A DNA stretch of 64,000 nt from Nectonema munidae. Taxonomy: Eukaryota > Nematomorpha > Nectonematoida > Nectonematidae. The notes beneath the pieces were generated by a model. It saw only the letters and a list, made by a program, of their open reading frames with translations, ran no database searches and was not told the DNA's origin. The stretch is taken from the NCBI GenBank assembly GCA_030549495.1, contig JAUIRK010000921.1, positions 186,001 through 250,000 of the forward strand, in the 5' to 3' direction. The position numbers and the translations under genes were made by a program. Below, piece by piece: positions 1 through 11,336 of this stretch. How positions within the stretch are numbered: position 1 is the first letter of the stretch; each line of letters starts with the position of its first letter.

Positions 1-3000
1 CAAACTACTTTTCTGTTTGACAGAAGATTTTAAGAACAAGTATAATTTTAATTAGAGAATATAAAAGGTTTAAATAGAAACACTTAATAAAATCAGGCTC
101 ATTAAATCATCAATGTTCATTAGATATCACAAATAAGTGTTCATCATATTCATTTGTAAAAAATAAACGTATACCCGTACATTTATTGACAATTCTTTCG
201 ATTTCTAAAGAACATAAACAAAAATTTATTAAAAAAGAAATAATAAACAAAAATGAAAGCAGGAAAATTTTATCTAAACGACATTGATCTCTTGAAATAC
301 AAGAAATAATCAAACAACTATTAAGTTCAATAACAATTATTAAGCTAAATTTTTCAAATATTTTTTTAAATGAATCTAACAATGGATGAGGTGGAGTATG
401 ATCCAAAGCATTATTTTTCATAAGGTTTGTTTTATTATACTTTTAAAATTATAAAAATGTAATCAAAACAGAATTATCTTTAAATTATATAAAAGTTGAG
501 AAATAAAATTAAAGACATATCAGAAATAAAGGTTAATCAATAAAATTTCATAAGAACGAAAGTCTAATTTCATCATTTGTAACTAAATAATTTTTAACAG
601 CAACATACCAAAAAGGAAGTCTAAAATAAAAATAGGAGCAATTAAATATAATAATTTTGTATGTAATTTTATTGAATATTCTAAAATCTGTTGCACTATC
701 CACCCTGTACCTATCCAGACTTTTCTCTTCAATATAAATCTCCAATATGTCGATTTTAGATGGTAATTGAAAGATGTCTTGAATAATACATAGCTTCTGC
801 TTCATGTTGCAACGCAAAATGTCAGAAAAAAGACAACCAGCAAAAGATAATTTATTTAAAATTTATTGGTTTGTATTTTGTCTTCAAAAATATTTTATTA
901 AATTTTTAGAGATATTTTGTTATTCAACAAAGTGTTAAAGTTCTTTTAAAAAATTAAATGTTTATATATAAAAGATTTAACATGATTTAGTTAAAAAATG
1001 TCATCCCTCTATTTTTAAATAAATACAAAGGCTAGGTCTTAAAATCAGCTAAATAAACAAAGATATAATAAAAAAATTTTAGGAAGCATATGACAAAATA
1101 CATGAATTGAATAAGTTAAAGAAAGATTGAATATTTTAAGATAAAAAATAAGTTATACAACTAATGACAAATTTAAACTCTCATTTTTGAGATAGAATTA
1201 AATATCCTTTGATTAAAAATCATTGAAATAAACGAATACATAATAAGTAAAACAAATTTTGGAAGATATTAATGAAATTACATACAAAATTGTAAAAAAT
1301 AATAATAATGCTTTCACAGAAAAGTTTGATTATTTTATCGCGTTTGTAACACGCTATCGCAACCGTTAAACACGATAGATTGACTCTAGTGAATAAAAAA
1401 TATGGAAAGTATTAAAATATGAGGCTTACCAGTCTTAGCGAACAAAATCTCTAAAAAGAAAATAGAACATATACATTATATAATTTAGGTGAATCCTCCC
1501 TCAAACTTTTAAATTTTTACATAAAATAGTTTAAAATATTCAGATACAGATTTAGAATTCATTTATCAGAAAAGCGTATAATTTACTCATCATTATTTAA
1601 AATATTATAAATCAAAATACGAAATAACCTTTTAAAATGAATCGACTTTAATTGAGAGTGTTCTAAAGTAATACATAACAGAATTAAAAAATATTTATTT
1701 ATTAAAAGTCAAAATGTGTAAATTAAATACAAAGTAATCAAAGAAAAAAATGTTAAAGTAGAGAAAGGTGTTACAAATTGATAAAAATTATGCATAAATC
1801 TACTTTAGATTGAAATAGATAAAATTAAAGACAAAACATAATTATTCGAGTTACTTAAAAGTAGGGAAGCGTTTTTAGCTCTTAATAAAAGATATACAAA
1901 AAGGATTATAAAATATTATGAATGCCATGAAGTTATAAATAAATGTTAATGGTAATTCAATAGGGAGTAGTTAAGAGAATTTTTAATAAAAATATCGGTT
2001 CATATCGAATAATTAAGTCAAATTTTATTTATTGCTAACAAGATTAGATAAGAACTTAGACAAAAACACAAAAAAGAAGCACCAAAAATAGCAATACCTC
2101 AACTCCAAGATATGTAAAAATTATGAAGGAATAGCTCAAGATTCAAACAGATATAGATTAAATTGATCTATTTAACGTAATAATTTTTTTCATATAATGA
2201 AATCCAACCCATTGTTAGGTCATATAGTTGCAGAATTTCAAATTGAATCTTAGAGAAATAGAAATATATATGTAATCGAAAATAAAAAATAATTTCAGGA
2301 AAATTTAATGATTTAAAATAAGAAATTAGATTAATAAATTAATATAAATTAGATTAAGTAATCAGGTAATTAAAAAATCACATACAATTCATATAGATTC
2401 CTACAAATTTCATCATTTAGGTTTTGCATTGTGTAGATAAGAAAAAAAGTTACCCATTTGAGAAATTTCTTGAGAATAAAAAAATAATAAAAAGCATTAT
2501 TTATATATTTAGAATGTTTTTATTGCAAAAATAATAATTTTTTATTTTGAAAATATCAGAATAATTTTTTAATCAACTATATTCATCTTTCAAATGTCTA
2601 TAGATTTACATCATATTTAGATAAAGACAAACGATAAGTATAAACATATACTTCTTTTCATTATACCTCATATTTTAAAATGGCATATAAAATATGGTAA
2701 AAAAAAGTAATGTTCATAAGCTAATCGAATTCAAAAATAAGTTAAGATAAATTACATTTCATAACATTGAATCTAAAATAATAAATATTAAAATACAATT
2801 TATGTGGTTTAAGTGATTAAAAACGAAAAATATTCCTCTTTTCCCTAGTACATTGAACACAAAGGTTTGAAGGAAATTCCATACGAAATTTAAGTTAATA
2901 TTCTCGTCTGATAAAGAATCTATATTTAAAATTATAATATTCCGGTATTCATAAATAAGTCCACTATTTGTCAATTTTGTAAGGGAAAATCAGAAAAGAA

Positions 3001-3017
3001 AAATTATATTCAAAATA

Positions 3018-3097
3018 GATTTATATTCAAAATCATTGAAAAAAGAAGGCGAAGATGAAATTACTTATGTTCCCAAATGGGAGCATTGGGACTTAGG
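3018..3097 (-). mobile_element. Truncated piggyBac-like MITE, family B
   Basis: The sequence matches the right half of the 130 bp MITE at 6458-6587, including the stretch that reads gaagatgaaattacttatg, and ends at a TTAA (3098-3101). Its left half and left terminal repeat are missing. It sits inside repeat copy U1. Confidence 0.6.
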
Positions 3098-3288
3098 TTA
3101 AAAAGTGATTTCAATTTTTTTGTCCTGAAATGCACTTTCTTATATTACGATGATATACTTCTTATATCACTTTCGTGATGCTTTTTTGCAAACGTTGATA
3201 ATATTCAAGATAAAAACAAACGTTTTTGCTGTAAACTATGCTAGGTAATTCATATTAGAGCCTAACAACCGACAGCTTCAGAGTGGAT

Positions 3289-4000
3289 ACTAGTGTTGAA
3301 AACCGGTTTTTAAAATTAAATTGTTTTTTAATTTAATTTATTTTGTACATTTTTATTTTATTTTAAAATGTCTTCCTCTAAATCTAAAATTTACAATAAG
3401 TACGATATGCCACATCCTATATCTCACAAAATGGTTAAGAACATAGTAATGAAAAAAGTCTGATCTTTCCATTTATTTTAAAAATGGCATCGAAAATGAT
3501 GTTCCCTATTTTATGTGCTTAGACAAATTTACACCTTTACAAAATAGAAGATACTGGCACTTAATATGGGATAACGAAATTTGTCTTGGTATGATTAGAA
3601 TGTTCGATTCTTTGAATTCTATTAAAATTCAAGATATGGTTTCTAAAAAGCTACAGGAATTTAATTTATCTATAAAAAAGACTTTGTAGCTTGTACAACA
3701 GACGGAGCAGCAATAATGTTTCATACAAAAATTTGTTATTATTTTACATGTAAACCATTCAACAGTGGAGAAATATCATTAAAAGAACATATTTATTGAT
3801 TTAAATAAATTGTATATACAATTAAAATTTCAGCTTTGCTTGAAAAAATTAGTCGAGATGTGGAAGAAATGAAAAATGAATTTAATGATGATAATGAATC
3901 AAAAAAGCTAAAATTTAACGGCATAAATTTGTTTTTGCATATTGGAACGCTTAAAAACAATTTAAGCTACAGAATATGCTTTTTGGGTACTATATTTATT
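3289..4000 (+). pseudogene. hAT-superfamily transposase remnant
   Basis: An ATG at 3368 opens a short frame. After breaks, a second stretch (about 3545-3735) reads IQDMVSKKLQEFNL and then, after a one-frame shift, KDFVACTTDGAAIM. That arrangement (helix, then a C-x-T-D-G-A block) is the second catalytic region of hAT transposases, where a tDnAsnM-type motif is usual. Upstream, 3289 begins with TAGTGTTGAAAACCGG, which resembles a hAT terminal inverted repeat; I found no matching right end. Downstream frames carry many stops. The remnant lies within copy U1, and the other copies of the unit lack it, so it is probably a later insertion. Confidence 0.55.
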
Positions 4001-6457
4001 TTATAGAATTAGCAGTATATCAAAAAATCTAAAATCTAGTTTAACAAAAAAATTATAATGAAAATTGTCAGATACTCACCTAACCGTAATAGAGCAGCCT
4101 AAAAGTATTTAATGCTTATTATACATAAGAAATAAATAAATATTGGTTTAAGGATTGAATGAACCTTTATTAGTCTAAAAATATATACAATTTTATTTCA
4201 TTTATCTAAATAATTTTAGATCTATTAAGAAAAGACGCCAAATCAGATAGGGAAAAGCTAAAAATTAAATTTGATTTGCATTGAAACTACAAATTATTTT
4301 AAAAGTAAATAACACATTTTATCCTTAGATGAAATAAATAATTACAATACATATTTAAAGGGTTAATAGTTATTATAAGCTATAAAAATCCTTTACAAAT
4401 AGAAATACTCTTAAGAAAATTAAATATAAGATTTGATTTATCAGATATTTTAAAATAGACATAAAGAATAAAATTAGTTCAAATTTAATCTATCACACAA
4501 TAAAATTTGATTAAAAATATGTATAAGTTTAAAAGGGTCATTTAATATGTAAAATTATATATTTCAACAATAAATCAAAACTAATAGATCATGTAATGTC
4601 AAAATAAAATTTATTGTTGCATACGTTGACGCTTAAAATATCTTATAAGCTCTTAAATATGCAGTTGAAATAAAAAATAAGTTAAAGCAATACCATGAAA
4701 AATTCTATGTAATGTACCTTTTAAAATATTCCATATTAATATTTTAGTAATTTTGAAGTTTAATTTTAAAAATATAAGAAAGATCGATGTTATCAATAAA
4801 AGTAATCATTTTTGAATAGCGATATTTGTTTATTCTAAAACTAAAGGAAACGAAATAAAATAATTTACCATTTAATTCACGTCTTGGTCATTTGTGGGGT
4901 TATCCTAAAAGGAAAAAAAAATATAATGGCAAACTATTCTCAATAAAAAAGATTTCAATTGAAAATTATTTATGATATTAAAAATCAGGAAACACAAAAC
5001 TAATTTCATTACAATCAAAGTGGTGCATGTATTCATCATATTTAAAAAGTTTGTGATATATAAAATACTTGTTCTTATTTGTTCCTAAAATAAAATCGAG
5101 ATAATAAAAATTAGATTTATAGTTTAAATAATTACTTTTACGTTATTAGGAGGCGAATATGTTATTTAATTTCCTATGAAATGAACATTTTGGTGCAAAA
5201 ACAGTTTAATATAAAAGATCTTTTTATGCAAAAAAAATACAGGAAAAATTGCTTAGCTTTTTAGTTGCGATAATCCAAATATTTTTTTAAAGAATATGAA
5301 GAATTCATTTATTGAAATTTTAGCTCCATTGGATATTTAATTTTAAAAAATAAATTTCTAATTTAGATTTAAAGGGGGTGTAGTTTGAATAAAAAATTCC
5401 AGAAAATGAATATTATATACAAGTGTCTTTTAACTTCGTACTATTTCATAAATCAGGAGTTACAAAATAGAGCATTTATTTTTTATAGTCAAATAATAGT
5501 ATCGAAATGTAACTTTACTAAGAATAATTCAACTAAAATTTAATGTCTTAAAAATATGTAGAACGAAGAATTCAATTCTGAAGAAAATTTGATCTCCATT
5601 TAGCCTTTAAAGGAGCTTTTTTGATCACCAAAAAAGTTGTTTTGAAAGGCAGTTTCACATAAAATATGCAGCAAGGCCTGGCACATACCCAAAACTAAGG
5701 AAAATATTTAATTATAATAAAAATAAAAAACAAATGTAAAATATAAAGATATAAAATTACGTGTCACAAAACTCATTCTAAAAATAAAATTATTAATGTT
5801 TAAAGATGAAAAATTCAAAAATATAATATAAATTCATTTGTTAGCAAGGCTAAGAAAAAGTGTCAGAATGGTTATTTTTTAAACAATCTTTTCAAAACCT
5901 TCAATTTAGAAAATTCGACAATAAAAACGATAAATGTATTGTATGAAGCAAACTTTTATGAGATCATTGCATTAAATGTTAAATTCGAATAAAATATTAG
6001 GAATATAAAAAATATTATTTATTGTTGAGATCTTAAATTTGAAGGAATTCATTTTTTGAAAAATTAATGGTATGCGAATAATGAATAGAACATTATATTG
6101 TTAACTCCTCCCAAGTCGAAGTCCTAGCTACTCATCAAATCATTTCGAATTATCAGAAGCTGTCGTGTCAAGTGGTTTGATGTTCCTAATTTTATTAAAC
6201 GAATACATTTTGATCACCATTTATTCTGTGATACGGTGTATGCGTTTTCAATTATTTTATTTTATAAAAAGAGCAAAAATGATTATATACAAAAATTACA
6301 TGGAAAAGATAAATCAAAGCAGAATAAGTTCTACAAAAAGAAGAATGAATACAGGCGTGATTAACAAAACATCTCTAACTTTTCTAATGCAATAATTGAA
6401 GTTCCAGTTAACCGAAGTTTAAAGCATGTAAGACACATCAAAACCCACATGAATTAA

Positions 6458-6587
6458 CCCATTTAAGACCAAGCAAAGCAGACGATATCTAAAAAAACGC
6501 AGACGATTTATATTCAAAGTCATTGAAAAAAGCAGACGAAGATGAAATTACTTATGTTCCAAAATAGGAACATTGGTCGTAAATGGG
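6458..6587 (+). mobile_element. 130 bp piggyBac-like MITE, family B
   Basis: It is flanked on both sides by TTAA (6454-6457 and 6588-6591), the target duplication typical of piggyBac elements. The terminal inverted repeats are CCCATTTAAGACCAA and the complement of TTGGTCGTAAATGGG. The inside carries the words AGACGATATCTAA and CAGACGATTT. A second copy of exactly the same length lies at 42088-42217 in the opposite orientation. Confidence 0.85.
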
Positions 6588-7400
6588 TTAATTGGATCGA
6601 AAGTTTAGGTTATCCGACTTTGACACTCGGACTGGCCACCGATTCGACTTTGAGTTAACTAACTGGATTTACTTTGAGTAAAGGCAAAATATAACTTTAT
6701 TGAATATAAATATTCTAAAATACTACAAAATTTTAATTAATTTTGACATGAAAACAACATATTATTTGAGTTAGATAAATGTGATATTAACTTGCTTCTG
6801 ACTAATCTATCATAAAATGTAACGATCAAATATATAAATAGAAAAAAGCCAGATAGCGAACTAAATAAATAAATCAATTTATAATAATTTTCACGCACTA
6901 ATAGAAATTAAAATAGCATGTAATCGTTTAAATAATATATTGAATTATTATCAGAGTAAATAGGCAACTACTTTCATATCAAGTGTTTCAAATGGTAGAA
7001 TTTTTCATCATAAGAAAAAGTATACACTTAAAAAATGTCGTTACCATGCGCTATTATCTTTCTATAGCTAAAGGAAAAAAATAAAAAATATACGATTTTT
7101 GAAATAAGTCAATTGTGATGTTTGATATAAATAGTTTTTATATATGATCTTTAGAAGAATAAATTAAATAAATTTCATAAAAAGAGCTATTAAGGTCACA
7201 CACAACATTAGAATTTTATTCTATCTAATGATTATTATCATAATCTTGAAAATTATCATTTAGCTTATATTTTTCATCAGTTCAAATCAGGTAACCAAAA
7301 AAATATTTACAAGGTGTATAAAAAAATCTTGAAAAACAAATTAATCTAAAGATAGTTTAAGAGGCATTTCACAGGTAAATAGTTTTTTGAAATAATTTTA

Positions 7401-8239
7401 AAACATCTTGTTCTGCGGCCCGCATAGCAAAGTTGCCGAAAAAATCAGTCTAGCAATATCACATCAAAACTGCCAGGATTTGGAAAAATTATTTAATTAA
7501 TGTTAATTCAACTTTACATAGGTTGTAAAGTAGTTTTATATCTATGGCAGTGGCAGATTTAGAGAGGGTGCAATTGCCCATCCTCTTTTTTGAGTATATC
7601 AATGAATAATATTTTTAGTTTGTTAAGGCCCTCTAGTGTTCTAAATTTGGATGTTTGTTAAAAAAAAAGGTTGAGCCACTGGTTTAAAATAATAAAAAAG
7701 ATAATTAACACGGAAAAACAGAGGTGGAAAAAGCAGGTCTGGGCTATTTCGAAATATGAATTTAGTGATAAAATAAAGACTGGGAAATAAAGAGACCTAG
7801 TAAAATGGGCATTTAACATTTGTATACTATATGCAGTGGTTTTAGAAAATTTTATTTCGTGGGTTAGGGTTTGAGCTTTATATAATCAGAGAGCAAAAGG
7901 ATTATAATCAAATATCATACTTAACTTATCATCACTTGTAATAATATCCAATAAGTAAAAAAACTTACAATTGAAAAAGCTATAAAAAAAAATACGAACA
8001 TGGACTTATAATTATTAAAATATATTATTAAATATTATTTATTAAATTTGTAAGTGTTAGAAAATAAAAAGATAAACTATTTTTACTTGAAGCATATATT
8101 TTTAAAGTATTCGACAGAAAAGTCTTTAGTTTATAAAAATAAAAAAGTTTTCGCTTTCACATTGATAATTCACCAATTACAGCCTTCACCTTACTTTTTG
8201 ATAAATTTATGCTCAAGCTTGTGCAGAAATACACCGTCT
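7401..8239. other. AT-rich DNA without a recognised gene
   Basis: No coding region, RNA gene or clear repeat was recognised. A TTAA followed by CACGGAAAAACAG near 7706 weakly resembles the complement of the right end of the piggyBac remnant (CACTAGAAAGACTG before the TTAA at 9573), so the left end of that element might lie here. The resemblance is too poor to call. Confidence 0.4.
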
Positions 8240-9576
8240 TACATGGCAAAATACAAGACAATACTTTTGATTATCTTTACAAGATATACTATCTTTCATT
8301 GGACTGCAATATACGCAAGAGGCTTTTTGGTAGCTAAAACACTCCGCTGAATGATTTATGGAACAAAAAATAGAGTCCCTCTTTATTTCCGAACACAATG
8401 ATTCGTGATAAATATAAAAGTACCATGAAACACTTAAGATTTGTTGACTTCTTTACCAGAAGATAAAATGCGTCTAATGATCGTTTTCTACCCATTCGTG
8501 AAATTTTGGTGCGTTTTATAGCAAATTCTCAAGCAAGTTTTAAGTCAAGAAAATTTATGAGCAATTATTTCCATGTAAAACAAGATGTTCTTTCGACAAT
8601 ACATGGCTAATAAACCCGACAAATTCGGTATAAAATGTTGGCGTCTCGCTGATAATACAACGAAGTACTTGTGTAATTCTTTTCCATATCTTGGGAAAAA
8701 CGATACGAGAAATCGTGAAGTTTCCGTGCCTTCACATGTTTGTCTTGAACTTATGTCTCCCTATTTCAATAAAGGATACAATGTAACTATAGACAATTTT
8801 TTCACTTCTTTGGATTTGGCTGAAAGTTTTTTAAACAAAAGTACCACAATAGTCGGAACTATTAGAAAGAACAGAAGAGAAGTTCCAAACTTAGAAAATT
8901 TAATGAAAAAGCAATCACTTTATTCTAGCCAAATTTTCTTTTCAAAATCTGGATGCAGTCTCACTGTTTATAAAGGTAAAAAAACAAAAATGTGTGTTTT
9001 AAGTTCTTTGCATAAAAATGTCACGATAAAAAAGAATCATTAAAAAACTTACAGAAACTATTGCATTTTATAATATAAATGATATTTCACCTGCAAAAGT
9101 GGTTGTAGAATATGGCCTTTGGCAGTTTTTTTAACATGTTAGATTTGTTAGCCATAAACGCATGGGTTTTATACAAGGAAGTAATCAAGGAGAACATATC
9201 AAGAAAGTTTTTACAAGTTTTAGTACAAGAATTAACCAATACTGAAGAGAATAAAGAAACAACAACTAACATATCTTCTTAAAAAAGAAATAGTGCAGTT
9301 TTTCCAAATGTAGAAACAAGTAAACCAATAACTGTCTGCAGTGCAACTTAACTCGTTGTGGGAAATACACTGGGAAAAAAAATTACAAATATTTTGTATA
9401 AAAACTGTATGAAATGTATAGTTTTATATTTTATACCAAACAATAATAATTTTTGAATAAATTTTCCATCTTACATTTTTTTATCTTACGAAAATTATTT
9501 TGACTGAAATAGAGCGGTCCAAAATGACAGCTCCAGTCATTTTAGGTAGTGAAAAAAGCAGTCTTTCTAGTGTTAA
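8240..9576 (+). pseudogene. piggyBac-family transposase, decayed
   Basis: The best part is 8585-9043, reading FRQYMANKPDKFGIKCW, then VTIDNFFTSLDLAE and TIVGTIRKNRREVP. These are hallmark blocks of the piggyBac DDD domain (FRQYMPNKP, the catalytic D of VTVDNFFTS, and LVGTLRKNRKE-P). Upstream pieces read DILSFIGLQYTQ (about 8275-8315) and RDKYKSTMKHLRFVDF (8401-8448), as in the N-terminal half of the domain. Downstream, WPLAVF and then, one frame over, NMLDLLAINAWVLYKE (about 9115-9190) match the end of the domain. A cysteine-rich tail is suggested near 9330-9380. At least five frameshifts or stops separate these pieces, so it is inactive. The right end is probably the TTAA at 9573-9576; the left end was not found. 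Confidence 0.85.
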
Positions 9577-10040
9577 ATCATCCACCTTAAAGATAACTTT
9601 ATTCTGCTCAAACTCACGCATCGCATTTGACTAATGACTGATCAAGAGAAGATCGACGCATCAATCTTGACCAGAGCTGGATCTAAAACCAAGCTCTGAG
9701 TAGACTACAGGAATATGCTCGAAAGACTTACAAGACTCGCAAGTACTTCACAAGAGAAAGAAAAAGCAAGCATCTTGTAAATGATAGTTTGAAACAATTT
9801 GGTTTCTTTGACACACATTACTGCATTGATGAAGAATATTAAGATATTACATCATATTTTTAAACAACAGAAAATGTTTTTTTCTAAAGTAAAGAAGCAA
9901 AGATATTTTATCTACATTTTGAAATATAAGCAATCAAATAAGCTTCATAAAATAACTGTTAAATAATTTTAACGGATTTATTATTGAACTCAATCTAGCA
10001 AAAAATGAAAGGAACTGTGATCAAAAACATTTGAATACAA
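9577..10040. other. Unassigned spacer
   Basis: Between the piggyBac right end and repeat copy U2 there is a somewhat less AT-rich stretch (about 9590-9790). It has no open frame of note and no match seen elsewhere in the window. Confidence 0.4.
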
Positions 10041-10990
10041 AAAATATCAGAAATAAAGATTAATCAATAAAATTTCATAAGAACGAAAGTCAAATTTCAT
10101 CATTTAGGTAAGTAAATAATTTTTAGCAGAAACATACCAAAAAAAGTCTAAAATAAAAATAGAAGTTAAATATAATTAATTTCATCTTAGAATATGTTAT
10201 GTTCTTAAGAAAGTAATATTTTAGAAACGGTCACCCTGCTATCTATCAGAATGACATAACGTATGCTCTTTACAATATTTAGTTATTTTATTGTTACTCA
10301 TGGTAATATCTAGTACAAATAAAGTTTGTGAGTTAGGTAAGAAATCATAAGTAAGGATAAAATTTAGTTATTAAGATAGTTTTATTCGAGTTTAGATTTG
10401 TCATTAACAAATACAAATAAGCTTTTTAGCATACTGGTTATATTCTTCTAATATTCAAAGGATGGTGCATGCTAGCTCATTTGTCTAACTAACTAAATAA
10501 TTTTATAATGATTTTCAGACATGAATAGGAATAATAGAAATTAAAATAGCATGTAATCGTTTAAATAATATATTGAATTATTATCAGAGTAAATAGGCAA
10601 CTACTTTCATATCAAGTGTTTCAAATGGTAGAATTTTTCATCATAAGAAAAAGTATACACTTAAAAAATTCCTTACCATGCGCCATACTAAAGGAAAAAA
10701 AGAAATAATTTAGAATTTTTATAAGTCAATTATGATGTTAGGTGTTTTTAAATAAGATCTGTAAAAGAATAATCGAAAGAAATATATAAAAATGAGGTAT
10801 TGTGGTTTCGATATATTTGATTATAATCAGAATGGTGAAAAATATCATATACTATTTTCATTTAGCCTACAATTTTCATCAATTTAAATCAAAGAAGAAA
10901 AAAAATACTTACGAGGTGTATGAAAATCTAAAAAGGCAGATTAATTTATAGTTTAATTCACAAGTAAATAGTTTATTGAAATAAGTCTAA
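10041..10990. repeat. Long AT-rich repeat unit, copy U2 (internally deleted)
   Basis: 10041-10170 matches 513-660 of copy U1, and 10525-10980 matches 6893-7380 of U1. About 145 bases starting near 10533 are almost identical to those starting near 6900. The two blocks are about 6 kb apart in U1 but only about 350 bp apart here, so this copy looks internally deleted. No gene is present. Confidence 0.65.
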
Positions 10991-11336
10991 AATAAAAAAT
11001 ATAACTTTTATATTTTCAATAAAAATAGTTATAGAGAAATTATTATTGCAGCGAATTTCTTTACATAAAATACAAGAATGTATTATTAATAAAAAACAAT
11101 TATACACTCAGATTATACGGGTTAATTTGAAGAATCCAAAAATTTTGAGGATAATTAACATAGAAATAATACATGCGTACGTCGACTTGTGACCCGTTGT
11201 GCTTTGTTAAAGTTTAACTAGTCGAAAATTAATCTAAATTAAAAAATAGAGAACCTGTTTATACATGTGTTTGTATTTTTATTGAAGCATTTGTATAAGT
11301 AACTATAATAAACATGACTGAAAATGAAAGACCTAA

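Larger units (their letters stand above)
81..7400. repeat. Long AT-rich repeat unit, copy U1
   Basis: This non-coding, very AT-rich stretch matches later parts of the window in the same orientation and order. About 81-250 matches 11337-11510, 513-660 matches 10041-10170, 1305-1740 matches 11769-12210 (and 1305-1440 matches 16193-16330), 2570-2700 matches 17820-17960, 4490-5200 matches 12515-12780, 5383-5480 matches 13297-13400, 5561-6000 matches 14281-14650, and 6893-7380 matches 10525-10980. It is the longest copy and carries a hAT remnant and two MITE pieces. Short ORFs inside (for example near 110-421 and 6165-6395) are not conserved between copies and I do not believe them. What the unit is remains unknown: it could be a non-autonomous element or satellite-like DNA. 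Confidence 0.7.

Noticed and set aside
110-817. Two minus-strand frames of about 100 codons near the left edge
   Set aside because: They have extreme AT composition, no motif, and the matching parts of the other repeat copies are not open.
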